Positions 1 through 8,750 of a stretch of DNA of 38,204 nt are shown here, piece by piece (positions within the stretch are counted from its first letter, which is position 1; the number at the start of each line of letters is the position of its first letter). The stretch is taken from assembly GCA_004555705.1 (NCBI GenBank), contig SFHI01000009.1:1-38204 (forward strand), written 5' to 3'. Source of the stretch: Clostridiales bacterium. Lineage in GTDB: Bacteria; Bacillota; Clostridia; Oscillospirales; Oscillospiraceae. The notes under the pieces were generated by a model that was given only the letters and a program-made list of their open reading frames with translations, did no database searches and was not told the DNA's origin. Made by a program: the position numbers and the translations under genes.

Positions 1-10
1 TTAGAATTGA

Positions 11-243
11 CAATTGTTGTTTGGCTAATAAATGCTGTCATTGCGAGCCAGTGCGCTTAAGTGGCGTGGCAATCCCCCGGTTGAATGGAACCAGGTAACA
101 ATTACCACTAGGAACCGTAACGATCCCCGTTTTTCGGGTACTTTTCGATACGTTTCCCCTCTAACCGGGGGATTGCCACACCAGTCTGCGGACTGGTTCG
201 CAATGACAGGTAATTTGGGACGCATCCCGTCAAACAACAATTT
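11..243 (+). repeat. Type A palindromic element, copy 1
   Basis: Dispersed non-coding element bounded by inverted ends related to AAATTGTTGTTTG (11-23) and CAAACAACAATTT (231-243). Inside are two long inverted arms, beginning CTGTCATTGCGAGCC (34) and ending GGTTCGCAATGACAG, around a middle of about 90 bp. The right arm carries the small hairpin CCAGTC-TGCG-GACTGG; the left one is damaged here. The middle is in the same orientation as in the copies at 3361, 5416 and 31114. It follows the end of the response-regulator gene. The first ten bases of the window (TTAGAATTGA) look like the edge of a type B element. Bases 244-335 hold nothing I can name, and no clear terminator for the gene at 336. 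Confidence 0.85.
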
Positions 244-335
244 CCCATACAGCTGAGTAAACCCGGAAAGCATTTGGATTTGGCGATTTGCTACAATGAA
301 AGTATAGCATAACGCTTGAAAAATAGCATTTTCAC

Positions 336-1448
336 CTAAGGAGTTGTTTCGTTGTCATTTTTTAAACTCTCCCGGACCTCTCCCGGCGTTTTGCCAAAAT
401 ACTTCTTGAAGGTTTTGTAAAAATGCGCCAAATCGTAGTACCCCACCATAACGCCCACCTCCTTCAGCGGGGCATCGTACTCCGTAATCAGCGCATAGGC
501 CCGCTTCATGCGCAGGGAGGTCACATATTCCGAGAAGCCCTCCCCACGCTCCTGCTTGAAGGCCTTGCTTAAGTACTCCTTGGTCACATGGAACGCGTCG
601 GCGGTCTGCTCCAGGGTGACGCCCTTGGCATAGTTCTCCTCCAAATAGCGGCAGACCGCCGGAATGTCCAGCCGGGGACGCTGTCGGTGCTTTTCCGTCT
701 GACGGATGGCCGTCAGATACAGGTCCCGCAGAAAATCAAGCATCTGTCCCAGGGAGTTGTCCCGGCTGAAAACGAAGATGGTGTTCTTCCCGGCAAAGAC
801 CTCCTCTTTGGATGCGCCCATGGTTTCCAGATACCGCTGCAGGGGCAGCAGCAGGGCGTAGTAGATGCCAATCATCACGGTATTGGCGGGCTGTTCCCCT
901 TCGTGGCTCCGGATGAGCCGGTGCAGGTCGTCAAAGAGGCTCCCAACCAGCTGCTGGTTTCCCACCCGCAGGGCCGTTTCCAGCTTCTGCCGGATGGCGT
1001 AATACCGGTCGTCCCAGCCCTCCGCGAAGAATCCGGCCTGCATATCACTGCGGGGCCGGGCGTCGCTGCGCCGCCGCAGGAGGTTGACGCAGCGCTGCAG
1101 CTGCTGGTTCAGCTCCTGGGCCTTGATGGGCTTGAGCAGGTAGTCCGTGACCCCCAGCTTCAGGGCGCTGCGGACATAGTCGAAGTCATCATAGCCGCTG
1201 ATGATCAGCACCGGCGTATCGTCCCCCGCGGAGCGCAGCTTCTGCACCAGCTCGATTCCTCCCAGGCGGGGCATCCGCACATCCGTCAGGATGATATCCG
1301 GGGCTACCTTATGGATGAGCTCCAGCCCGGTCTCTCCGTCCGCCGCCTCGCCCACCACTTCCAGCTCCAGCAGCGACCATTGGCCCAGGTTCAGAACCAC
1401 GCCCCGTGTCCAGGGCTCGTCGTCGATAATCACTACCTTGTAGGGCAT
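336..1448 (-). CDS. Response regulator, REC plus AraC-type DNA-binding domain (YesN-like)
   Basis: Cytoplasmic two-component response regulator of 370 residues. The receiver domain is residues 1-120, with the acidic pair D9/D10, phospho-acceptor D56 in ILTDVRMP and switch K106 in YLLKPIKA. A linker region follows, and the last 100 residues are an AraC-type double helix-turn-helix (VCRYLEENYAKGVTLEQTA, then the LAHFYKTFKKYFGKTPGEVR signature). I chose the start MPYKVVIIDDE at 1448 because REC domains begin there and a GGAGGG box lies just upstream; an upstream ATG at 1487 would add 13 residues. It overlaps the kinase gene by 16 bp, so the two are translationally coupled. This pairing with a YesM-type kinase usually regulates sugar uptake or surface-polysaccharide genes, but no target is visible here. 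The stop codon is TAG. Confidence 0.9.
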   Translation of the reverse strand: MPYKVVIIDDEPWTRGVVLNLGQWSLLELEVVGEAADGETGLELIHKVAPDIILTDVRMPRLGGIELVQKLRSAGDDTPVLIISGYDDFDYVRSALKLGVTDYLLKPIKAQELNQQLQRCVNLLRRRSDARPRSDMQAGFFAEGWDDRYYAIRQKLETALRVGNQQLVGSLFDDLHRLIRSHEGEQPANTVMIGIYYALLLPLQRYLETMGASKEEVFAGKNTIFVFSRDNSLGQMLDFLRDLYLTAIRQTEKHRQRPRLDIPAVCRYLEENYAKGVTLEQTADAFHVTKEYLSKAFKQERGEGFSEYVTSLRMKRAYALITEYDAPLKEVGVMVGYYDLAHFYKTFKKYFGKTPGEVRESLKNDNETTP

Positions 1449-3208
1449 TCTTTTCCCTCCTCCCATACTGCTTTCATTCTGACGCATACCGTTGTTCCCC
1501 GCTCCGGGCCGCTGTCAATGGAGACGCCGTACCGCTCCCCGGGGCTGCGCAGGCGGATCCGGGCGTGGACGTTGGCCAGGCCGATGTGGGAGCCGGAGCG
1601 CAGGGCGTTTTCCGTTTCCTGATTCAGCGTTTCCCGAATCTGGGCCAGCCGCTGGGGAGAAAAGCCCACGCCGTTATCCTCCACCTCCAGCAGAAGGTCG
1701 CCGTCCCCGGTGAGGGAGCTTGCCACCGTCAGCTGCCAGCAGCCGGTTTTGTCCTGGAGGCCGTGCTCAAAGCTGTTTTCCGCCAGGGGCTGGAGAATCA
1801 GCTTGGGGATCAGGCAGTCCATGGTTTCCGGGGCCAGCTTCCGCTCCAGGTGCACCTTTCCGCCGAAGCGCTCGTTCTGAATGGTCACATAGCTTTCCAG
1901 ATATCCGACCTCCTCCTCCAGCCGAACCATTTCTCTGGAGAAATTCAGGGAATACCGCAGAATGTCGCTGAGCGCCAGGGTGATCTGATAGATTTCCGGG
2001 GCGCTGCGTTCCAGGGCCATGCCGCCGATGACCTGCAGGGTGTTGTACAGGAAATGGGGGTTGATCTGGGCCTGCAGGGCCCGGAGCTGGGCGTTGCGCT
2101 TTTCCAGCTTGCTCTGGTACTGCTGGGCGATCAGCTCCTTGTTCCGGGCGATCATGTGGTCAAAGCTGTCCTGCAGAATGCCGATCTCATCCTCACGGTC
2201 CTCCGCGATGGTGCCGGAATACTCATTCAGGGTCAGATTTTTCATCTGGGCGGACAGCTCCTGGATGGGACGACTCACCGCCCGGGAGTATACCACGGAA
2301 CAGATGACGCTGGCCAGAATCGCCAGCGCTGCCACCAGAATGCCGGTAAAAACCGTGGGAAGCAGCGCCTCCACAATGGTATCGTTGGGGATGGTCAGCA
2401 GAAGCTGCAGCTTGCCGCCGCTGACGGCGCGGTAGAACCAGAATTGGTCGGCGTAGAAGCCCTCCTTCTTATCCCCCTCCGCCAGCTGCCGGCGGACCGC
2501 CTCCACAACGGATGCCTCCATGCTCCAATCCGTGCCGTAGTCCGCTTCAATCAGCTGGTTCTGGTCATTGAACACCAGAATGGTTTCCTCCTGCACCGTC
2601 TTGATCTCGTCGAGAATGTCCTGGAGCTGGTACGGGCGCAGGTGAACAACCACCAGGGCGATGGGGTGCTTATCGTCAAAGCGGCGGATCTGGTGAACGG
2701 CCAGAATCTCCCGGTCACTGCGCAGGTACACCAGGTTGGTCTGCAAATCGGGGTCCCGCTGATTCCACAGCGCCAGCCGGTCCCCGGCGGCGTCGGAATA
2801 GGCCCCGGAGCGCTCTGCCGCCAGAACCGTATCCTGCGACAGGTTGAACAGCTCAATGGAATTGATGCTGCTGTCCATGCTGATGACCGTGTTCATGGCG
2901 GTGATGATCCGCAGCCGGGCGGCGTAGTCCAGCTCCCTCTGCTGGGTGCACCAGCGGAGGATATCCGCCTTGACCTCCTTGTCGACTTCGAACTGGTAGA
3001 ACTGATCCATCTGGCCGCTGATTTCCAGACTGAGCCTGTTCTACAGCCAGCCGCTGCTCATCCGGTGGTCATAAATCAGCTGGTCGCGCATGGTCTTGTA
3101 GGTGATCGTCGTCGCCGCGGCGGACACAAGAATAATGGGGATCAGGGTGAACGCCAGCATACTGACCAGAATCTTTTTCCGTATGGAAATATTCCGAAAT
3201 GGTTTCAT
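1433..3208 (-). pseudogene. YesM-type sensor histidine kinase, interrupted by an in-frame TAG
   Basis: Read from ATG 3208 (MKPFRNISIRKKIL), the frame runs 591 codons, but codon 56 is TAG (plus-strand cta at 3041-3043). Residues 12-36 before it form the first membrane helix. After the amber codon the frame is open from 3040 to 1433. The next ATG, at 3010 (MDQFYQFEV), gives 525 residues. In those coordinates an extracytoplasmic sensor region comes first, then a second membrane helix near 219-242, HAMP 243-295, His_kinase motif NPHFLYN with H319, N-box ENSFEHG (411-417) and EDNGVGF (444-450). All catalytic parts are intact. The context WL*NRLSLEISG suggests a former CAG Gln. A restart at 3010 lacks a good ribosome binding site and would lose the first membrane helix. 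It may be a nonsense mutant, a readthrough case or a sequencing error. Partner of the response regulator just downstream. Confidence 0.8.
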
Positions 3209-3247
3209 TGCACAAATCCCTCCTCGCCCCGGGCCTGAGTTATGTTC

Positions 3248-3256
3248 ATTATATCA
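3248..3256 (-). promoter_or_regulatory. Probable extended -10 promoter for the kinase-regulator pair
   Basis: On the minus strand the sequence reads TGA-TATAAT, an extended -10 box, 40 bp before the kinase ATG at 3208. No good -35 is seen at 17 bp. A GAGGAGGG ribosome binding site lies between. The stretch 3257-3360 has no other recognisable feature. Confidence 0.45.
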
Positions 3257-3360
3257 CAAATTTCAAGCGGCGGCACAAAATGTGTATTGTCGATTTTTGG
3301 GGTGGCGTTGTGTTTTTTTGCAGTGACGCCCCGCGCATCCGGGTTTTACCGGGAACAGAA

Positions 3361-3600
3361 AAATTGGTGTTTGAAAGGGTGCGCTAAAAACGCTGTCATT
3401 GCGAGCCAGTGCGCACACTGGCGTGGCAATCCCCCGGTTGAATGGAATCAGGTAGCAATTACCACCAAGAACCGTAACAATCCCCGCTTTTCGGCTGCTA
3501 TTCGGTACATTCTTCCTCTAACCGGGGGATTGCCACACCAGTCTGCGGACTGGTTCGCAATGACAGGTAATTTGCAGCGCACGCTTTCAAACAACAATTT
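3361..3600 (+). repeat. Type A palindromic element, copy 2
   Basis: Full copy with ends AAATTGGTGTTTG and CAAACAACAATTT. The left arm hairpin is CCAGTG-CGCA-CACTGG and the right is CCAGTC-TGCG-GACTGG. The two arms therefore mismatch each other at two positions while each small hairpin stays paired. It lies between the divergent 5' end of the kinase and the 3' end of the diguanylate cyclase gene. Short ATG-started reading frames cross it, but none resembles a protein. Confidence 0.88.
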
Positions 3601-3636
3601 ACCATCCTCCCGGGGATTGGGGGACGCGTTTTGGGA

Positions 3637-3681
3637 TAAAAAACTCCCTTTGTGACGGGCAGCTGCCGGTCACAAAGGGAG
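3637..3681 (-). terminator. Intrinsic terminator of the diguanylate cyclase gene
   Basis: The arms CTCCCTTTGTGAC (3644-3656) and GTCACAAAGGGAG (3669-3681) form a perfect 13-bp stem, followed on the minus strand by a T run (plus-strand A run 3638-3643). It starts 20 bp past the stop codon. Confidence 0.9.
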
Positions 3682-3701
3682 AAAAGTTTTGAAAACATTA
3701 T

Positions 3702-5318
3702 TTATGCCAGGGGGTGCTGGGCGTACCAGGTCCGTTTGTCCCGGTACATGGCTTCGTCCGCCTCCTTCAGGAGCTCCGGACGGCTGAGGCCGGGGTGCTC
3801 GGAGGAGAGGGCAAAGCCCGCGGCAAAATAGATGGCGGGGCCCTGGCCGAAGCGGTTGTAGCCGTCTGCCGCGGCGTGGAGGTCCCGGACGGACTGCTCC
3901 AGCCCCTCCCTGGTGGCGTCCGTGATCAGAACGGTGAATTCATCGCCGCCCCAGCGGCAGATCACGCTGTTGGGAGGAAGGGTATTGCGCAGAATGTTGG
4001 AAAAGTTGAAGATCATCTGATCCCCGGCCTCATGGCCCAGGGTGTCGTTGGTGTATTTCAGCCGGTTCAGGTCCAGCATCATGATGCCTACACAGCTTCC
4101 GGGAGCTCCCTCCTGGGCCATCAGGGTGTCCCAGCGCAGCTTGTTGAACAGGCCTGTCTGGGAGTCGGTGTAGACCAGGGTGCTGGTTTCGATGACGCTG
4201 CGGGTAAACTGGATCAGGGTGAACACAATGAAGGCGCACAGGGTGAAATCCATTCCGGCGGAGCTTCCGCTGCTGTAGAAGCGGACAAGGTCCAGCAGCA
4301 CACCGGTTCCCAGCACCCCCACATACCACAGCGACTGTTTCTGGTAGGAACCCCGGTTCTGAAAGAAGTTGATGACGGCGGAGCCCAGAGTCGTTGCAAG
4401 GGTGAACAGCAGCATGATGTGGCATAGAATCAGGGTTTCCCGGAACTCCGCGATGCCGGATACCTGACACACGAGCATTGCCAGCGCGGTGCAGGAGGCC
4501 GTAACCGCCAGCCACAGGGCAGGCGCGGAGAAAGCGCCGCCAAACCGCGAGGAAATCATCAGCAGCAGCGGAATGACGCACAGGCACAGCGCTCCGATGG
4601 TGACATAGCTCAGCAGCACCGTGCTGCCGGAAAAGAAAAAGGTGGTGGTGCGCATATCCGTAACGCGCCAGACGCCGATAAGCAGGGAGAAATCCCCCAG
4701 AAAGATCATACCCGTGGGATAGCTCTTCCCTGCAAGACGCAGAAAGAGGGAGATGGCGGTGATGAACAGTCCCAGCAGGATGCAGACCGAGGCAAGCAGC
4801 AGCTCCAGCAGGTCCCGGGTCAGGAAGCTGCGGAACACCTCGTAGCGGGAACCCAGGTAGAATTCCGGATTCCGCCCGGCGGATACGGAGAAGGCCGGCT
4901 CAGCGACAACGCCTACGGTTTTGCCGCTGTCCTCCGGGTAAAGAGGAATGCTGCACCAGCTGCTGCCCACGCTGCCGCAGACCCGGCTGCCCGCACCGGG
5001 GGACAGGCTGTACACAAGCTCATCGTCCAGGTAGACCCTGGCGGTGTGGTGCACCAGATAGACGTTCAGGCACTCCTCGCCGGCGGAAACTTCCCCCAGG
5101 GTCCAGGTAAATACCTTCGTATACCCGGTGGGGGAGAAGTCGGAGGCGTACTGCTCCGCGGAATACTCCGTCACCTGCCTGCAGCCCAGAGCGGGACGGG
5201 CCTGATAAACGGAAACCCCTTCAAAAAGCCCTACATAGAGGAAAAACAGCAGAAAGAAACCGGATGTGATTCCAAAAAGGATAATCGCCCGGGTATTCAG
5301 TTTGGATGGATGCTTCAT
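3702..5318 (-). CDS. Membrane-bound GGDEF diguanylate cyclase
   Basis: 538 residues, predicted to make cyclic di-GMP from two GTP at the inner face of the membrane. Residues 11-33 are a membrane anchor. Residues 34-165 are an extracytoplasmic sensor region with beta-rich character, and 168-372 carry about seven membrane helices, an arrangement like 7TMR-DISM sensors (family assignment by layout only). The GGDEF domain is 378-535, with DLNRLKYTNDTLGHEAGD and an intact GGDEF at 457-461 (RWGGDEF). The inhibitory RxxD site is absent: the matching positions read PPNS. So feedback inhibition by product is probably weak. ATG 5318 is preceded by AAAGGGG. It stands alone, with a strong terminator after it, and no clear promoter was seen upstream. 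The signal it senses is unknown. Confidence 0.88.
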   Translation of the reverse strand: MKHPSKLNTRAIILFGITSGFFLLFFLYVGLFEGVSVYQARPALGCRQVTEYSAEQYASDFSPTGYTKVFTWTLGEVSAGEECLNVYLVHHTARVYLDDELVYSLSPGAGSRVCGSVGSSWCSIPLYPEDSGKTVGVVAEPAFSVSAGRNPEFYLGSRYEVFRSFLTRDLLELLLASVCILLGLFITAISLFLRLAGKSYPTGMIFLGDFSLLIGVWRVTDMRTTTFFFSGSTVLLSYVTIGALCLCVIPLLLMISSRFGGAFSAPALWLAVTASCTALAMLVCQVSGIAEFRETLILCHIMLLFTLATTLGSAVINFFQNRGSYQKQSLWYVGVLGTGVLLDLVRFYSSGSSAGMDFTLCAFIVFTLIQFTRSVIETSTLVYTDSQTGLFNKLRWDTLMAQEGAPGSCVGIMMLDLNRLKYTNDTLGHEAGDQMIFNFSNILRNTLPPNSVICRWGGDEFTVLITDATREGLEQSVRDLHAAADGYNRFGQGPAIYFAAGFALSSEHPGLSRPELLKEADEAMYRDKRTWYAQHPLA

Positions 5319-5415
5319 AATTGTGTACCCCTTTGCGTGCCGCCGCGGCCCATATGCCGCAGGAGAGCGGAAGGCTTTTATCCTGATGCCTGTCGTTTTT
5401 GTTCAGTGGTTTGAT

Positions 5416-5645
5416 AAATTGTTGTTTATCGCACTGAAAAAGAAGCTGTCATTGCGAACCAGTCCGCAGACTGGTGTGGCAATCCCCCGGTTGAACGGAA
5501 CCAGGAAACGATTACCACCAGAAATCGCGACGACTTCCATTCTTCCGGGCACTTTTTGGTACATTTTCCCTCTAACCGGGGGATTGCCACGCCAGTGTGC
5601 GCACTGGCTCGCAATGACAGCGGTTATTTTGGTAAACAACAATTT
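5416..5645 (+). repeat. Type A palindromic element, copy 3
   Basis: Ends AAATTGTTGTTTA and TAAACAACAATTT. Small hairpins are CCAGTC-CGCA-GACTGG (left) and CCAGTG-TGCG-CACTGG (right), the opposite base-pair choice to copy 2. It sits between the divergent starts of the diguanylate cyclase gene and typA. Bases 5319-5415, upstream of the cyclase, hold no promoter I can call. Confidence 0.88.
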
Positions 5646-5771
5646 TGCTTTCTGACACGGGAAACGGATGTGTGCATTTTGAACAGTATATCACAATCTT
5701 CGGGGAAAATCAATCCGAAGGAGGCCGGAGAGGCAATTGCTCCATTTCTTCGGCATTATTGCACAAAATGA

Positions 5772-5800
5772 TTGCAATTCCTTAGACAATGTGCTATATT
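5772..5800 (+). promoter_or_regulatory. Sigma-A promoter of typA
   Basis: TTGCAA (5772-5777), a 17-bp spacer and TATATT (5795-5800). The AAAGGAGA ribosome binding site follows at 5825 and ATG at 5843, giving a leader of about 35 nt. Confidence 0.75.
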
Positions 5801-5842
5801 AGCAAATTGGAAGATTGTTGGATAAAAGGAGATTATTTTTCT

Positions 5843-7678
5843 ATGATGTCTCAGGATCATATTCGAAATATTGCCATCATCGCCCACGTTGACCACGGCA
5901 AAACCACTCTGGTGGACGAGATGCTGAAGCAGGGCGGAATCTACCGGGAGAACCAGGCCACCGTGGAGCGGGTCATGGACTCCGGGGACCTGGAGCGGGA
6001 GCGGGGCATTACCATCCTGGCCAAGAACACCTCCGTCCGCTATAAGGATTACAAAATTAACATCGTGGACACCCCGGGCCATGCGGATTTCGGCGGCGAG
6101 GTGGAGCGCATCCTCAAGATGGTCAACGGCGTCATTCTGCTGGTGGACGCGGCGGAGGGGCCCATGCCCCAGACCCGGTTCGTCCTCCAGAAGGCTCTGG
6201 AGCTGGGCCACAAGGTCATTGTGGCGGTGAACAAGGTGGACAAGCCCGACGCCCGCATCCATGAGGTCATGGACGAGGTGCTGGAGCTGCTGCTGGACCT
6301 GAACGCCACCGACGAGCAGTTCAATTCCCCCACCGTGTTTTGCTCCGGCCGTCAGGGCACCGCCAGCTACGGTCCCGACGAGGTGGGCAAGGACCTGACC
6401 CCGCTCTTTGAGACCATTGTGAACTATATCGACGCGCCCCAGGGAGATGCCGAGGCGCCCCTGCAGCTGCTGGTGTCCTCCATTGATTACAATGAGTATG
6501 TGGGCCGCATTGCCGTGGGCCGTGTGGAGCGGGGTACCATCCGGGTCAACCAGGAGGTGACCATCTGCGACTACCACAACCCCGAAATCAAGCAGAAGGG
6601 CAAGGTGGTGGCCCTGTACGAATTCGACGGCCTGACCAAGAAGCCCATTCAGGAGGCCTCCGCCGGAGAAATCGTGGCCCTCAGCGGTATGGCGGACATC
6701 ACCATTGGCCGGACTCTCTGCGCTCCCGAAACCGTGGAGCCCCTGCCCTTTGTAAAGATCAGCGACCCCACCATCGAGATGACCTTTGCCGTCAACGACT
6801 CCCCCTTCGCGGGCAGAGAGGGAAAATATGTCACTTCCCGGAACCTCCGGGACCGCCTGGAGCGGGAGCTTCTGAAGGACGTTTCCCTCCATGTCACCGA
6901 GCAGGGCACCGATGCCTTCAACGTGGCGGGCCGGGGCGAAATGCACCTGAGCATCCTCATGGAAACCATGCGCCGGGAGGGCTACGAGTTCTCCGTGTCC
7001 ACCCCCCGGGTACTGACCAAGGTCATTGACGGCAAGGTCTGCGAACCCATCGAGCGGATGGTGGCGGACGTCCCCGAGGAGTGCATGGGCTCCGTCATTG
7101 AGAAGATGGGCCGCCGGAAGGGTGACCTGCTGGGGATGACCCCCATGGGCAGCCGCTACCGGCTGGAGTTCCTGGTGCCCAGCCGGGGCCTCTTCGGCTA
7201 CCGCAACGAGTTCCTCACCGACACCCGGGGCGAGGGCATCATGTCCTCTGTTCTGGATTCCTACGCCCCCATGAAGGGGGAGATCGAGCGCCGGCTGGTT
7301 GGCTCCCTCATCGCCCATGAAAGCGGCGAAGCGGTGACCTACGGCCTGGCCGCCGCCCAGGAGCGGGGCGCCCTGCTCATCGGACCCGGCACCCAGGTCT
7401 ACGCCGGCATGGTGGTGGGTATCTGCAGCCGCAACGAGGATATGACCGTCAACGTCTGCAAGAAGAAGCAGCTGACCAATATGCGTGCCGCCGGCTCCGA
7501 CGAGGCATTGCGGCTGGTGCCCCCCAGAAACTTCTCTCTGGAGCAGTGCCTGGAGTTCCTGGCCGATGACGAGCTGCTGGAGTGCACCCCCAAGAGCCTG
7601 CGCATCCGCAAGCGGGAGCTGGACCACAGCGTCCGGATGCGCCAGTTGATGAAAAAGCGGGCCCAGGAGCAGGATTGA
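5843..7678 (+). CDS. typA: Ribosome-associated translational GTPase TypA/BipA
   Basis: 611 residues, the usual family length. TypA/BipA is a GTPase that binds the 70S ribosome at the EF-G site and helps 50S assembly and growth under stress. The G domain shows G1 AHVDHGKTT (14-22), ERERGITI, DTPGHADF and NKVD. EF-G-like domains III and V and the TypA-specific C-terminal domain follow (GYRNEFLTDTRGEG, then a Lys/Arg-rich tail). ATG 5843 (MMSQDHIRN) is chosen because AAAGGAGA lies 10 bp upstream; ATG 5789 in the same frame has no such site. It has its own promoter and stands before the rpmH cluster. Confidence 0.97.
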   Translation: MMSQDHIRNIAIIAHVDHGKTTLVDEMLKQGGIYRENQATVERVMDSGDLERERGITILAKNTSVRYKDYKINIVDTPGHADFGGEVERILKMVNGVILLVDAAEGPMPQTRFVLQKALELGHKVIVAVNKVDKPDARIHEVMDEVLELLLDLNATDEQFNSPTVFCSGRQGTASYGPDEVGKDLTPLFETIVNYIDAPQGDAEAPLQLLVSSIDYNEYVGRIAVGRVERGTIRVNQEVTICDYHNPEIKQKGKVVALYEFDGLTKKPIQEASAGEIVALSGMADITIGRTLCAPETVEPLPFVKISDPTIEMTFAVNDSPFAGREGKYVTSRNLRDRLERELLKDVSLHVTEQGTDAFNVAGRGEMHLSILMETMRREGYEFSVSTPRVLTKVIDGKVCEPIERMVADVPEECMGSVIEKMGRRKGDLLGMTPMGSRYRLEFLVPSRGLFGYRNEFLTDTRGEGIMSSVLDSYAPMKGEIERRLVGSLIAHESGEAVTYGLAAAQERGALLIGPGTQVYAGMVVGICSRNEDMTVNVCKKKQLTNMRAAGSDEALRLVPPRNFSLEQCLEFLADDELLECTPKSLRIRKRELDHSVRMRQLMKKRAQEQD

Positions 7679-7680
7679 GG

Positions 7681-7853
7681 CAATTGACAGTTGACAGTGG
7701 ACAGTTGACAGTTGTGGTATCCCCTCCGGGGGCAAATAAAATAATTCTATTGAAATCTTTTGCGTTTTATTTCGCAACGGATTCCAAACAAATTATTTAA
7801 TTGTCCCGAAGGGACTCCTTAACTGTCCACTTTCCACTGTCAACTGTCCACTG
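7681..7853 (+). repeat. Type B element (TTGACA-rich arms), variant with GACAGT units
   Basis: The left arm is made of short tandem units such as ACAGTTGACAGTGG, followed by a CCTCCGGGGG turn. The right arm has CCCGAAGGGACTCCTTAACT followed by the inverse units (CTGTCCACTTTCCACTGTCA). An AT-rich middle lies between. It starts two bases after the typA stop codon and no other typA terminator was found, so it may affect the 3' end of that transcript. Confidence 0.75.
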
Positions 7854-7892
7854 CTGCCTGGCGATATTGCTTTTCTTTTTCTGAAAAATATG

Positions 7893-7921
7893 TTGACCTG
7901 AATTGCTTTTTCGGTTATAAT
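7893..7921 (+). promoter_or_regulatory. Sigma-A promoter of rpmH, with hairpin at the transcript 5' end
   Basis: TTGACC (7893-7898), 17 bp, TATAAT (7916-7921). The expected start point is near 7928, directly before a small stem ATGACC-GCTTAT-GGTCAT (7930-7947). That would place a hairpin at the 5' end of a leader of about 85 nt. Its role is unknown. Confidence 0.85.
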
Positions 7922-8013
7922 GATTCAGCATGACCGCTTATGGTCATTTTCTGAGTGTTGCTGCGGCCTTTTGGCTGTCGAGCATATGATTTTTGACAGG
8001 AGGTGTATTGAGT

Positions 8014-8148
8014 ATGAAGCGTACCTACCAGCCCAGCCGTCGTCATCGTTCCAAGGTTCACGGTTTCCGTCAGAGAATGGCGACTTCCAATGGACGTAAG
8101 GTCCTGGCCCGCCGCCGCGCGAAGGGCCGCAAGGTTCTGTCCGCCTGA
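8014..8148 (+). CDS. rpmH: 50S ribosomal protein L34
   Basis: 44 residues, MKRTYQPSRRHRSKVHGF..., matching the L34 family in length and in its Arg/Lys-rich sequence (signature RRHRSKVHGFRQRM). It is a structural protein of the large ribosomal subunit. AGGAGG lies 12 bp before the ATG. The gene is too short for simple ORF screens but unmistakable. In most bacteria rnpA follows at once; here a terminator and about 600 bp separate them. Confidence 0.98.
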   Translation: MKRTYQPSRRHRSKVHGFRQRMATSNGRKVLARRRAKGRKVLSA

Positions 8149-8196
8149 TGAGCCTCCGTGGGTGAAAAAACGGAAACGCGCTCACATAGCGAAACG

Positions 8197-8243
8197 GGAG
8201 CTACAGCGGGGTGAATGGAACATTCGCCCCGCTCCCTTTTTTC
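8197..8243 (+). terminator. Intrinsic terminator after rpmH
   Basis: Stem GCGGGGTGAAT pairs with ATTCGCCCCGC (8206-8231, one G-U), extended by GGGAGC/GCTCCC, then CTTTTTTCTT. It should cut rpmH transcription before rnpA. Confidence 0.85.
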
Positions 8244-8497
8244 TTGGCGCAGCCTCCAAAACAGCTTACGCCCAGAACAGCGGATCTTTTGCCCCAGCTC
8301 TGCGGTTTGTCACCTTGAAATCCATGAAGGATTCCTGCGGCTCCAAACCTTGATCTGAGCCAAAATCTCTCGCTGTCTGTGCATAATCTGTTCTCTCGGC
8401 AGCGCCTTTTGGGCGGCACTGCGTCGGCAGCTTATTCCCGGAGCGGCGGATTCGCAGAAAATCTCGGTTCAGACTTTCGGTATGAAAGCAAAGCGAT
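8244..8497. other. Gap between rpmH terminator and repeat: nothing recognised
   Basis: No open frame with a ribosome binding site, no RNA gene and no clear promoter was seen. The only structure is partial inverse similarity around GCCTTTTGGGCGGC. A promoter for rnpA-yidD-yidC-jag must lie here or in the following element, but I could not place it. Confidence 0.4.
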
Positions 8498-8674
8498 AAA
8501 TTGGTGTTTGTCGAGATGCTGCCGTAGGGGCGGATATTATCCGCCCGCCACGTTTCATCAACGAAAGTGCTTCCGTTTTTCGAAAACGCTCAAAGGTAAG
8601 AACGTTTTCGGGCGGATAATATCCGCCCCTACGGCAGCAACGCAACGTGTTCGGAAATCTACAACCCCCAATTA
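8498..8674 (+). repeat. Type C palindromic element (GTAGGGGCGG arms)
   Basis: Left end AAATTGGTGTTTG (8498-8510); the right end CAACCCCCAATTA (8662-8674) is a decayed version of CAAACACCAATTT. Inside are perfect 30-bp inverted arms, 8518-8547 and 8609-8638. Each arm itself contains the palindrome GGGCGGATA-TATCCGCCC. It is inserted between rpmH and rnpA. Confidence 0.85.
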
Positions 8675-8750
8675 TCTGATTGGTTTCAAAACCCGATAAC
8701 CTGAGCCCTGATTTTTGATCATTGTCCGGAATCTGGAAAGGAAGGAAAAT

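Noticed and set aside
260..320. Plus-strand promoter (TACAAT) reading into the response regulator antisense
   Set aside because: No -35 at a suitable distance and no gene in that direction.
3041..3043. Genome-wide reassignment of TAG
   Set aside because: The kinase and its response regulator both end in TAG at their expected family lengths, so TAG works as a stop.
3242..3655. Short ATG-started frames crossing type A repeats (also at 5266-5655 and 12922-13389)
   Set aside because: They arise from the palindromic repeat itself, give similar low-complexity peptides in each copy, and lack ribosome binding sites.
7856..8013. Replication origin near rpmH
   Set aside because: No dnaA or dnaN and no cluster of TTATCCACA boxes; typA occupies the upstream place. 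Only a promoter and a leader hairpin are visible.
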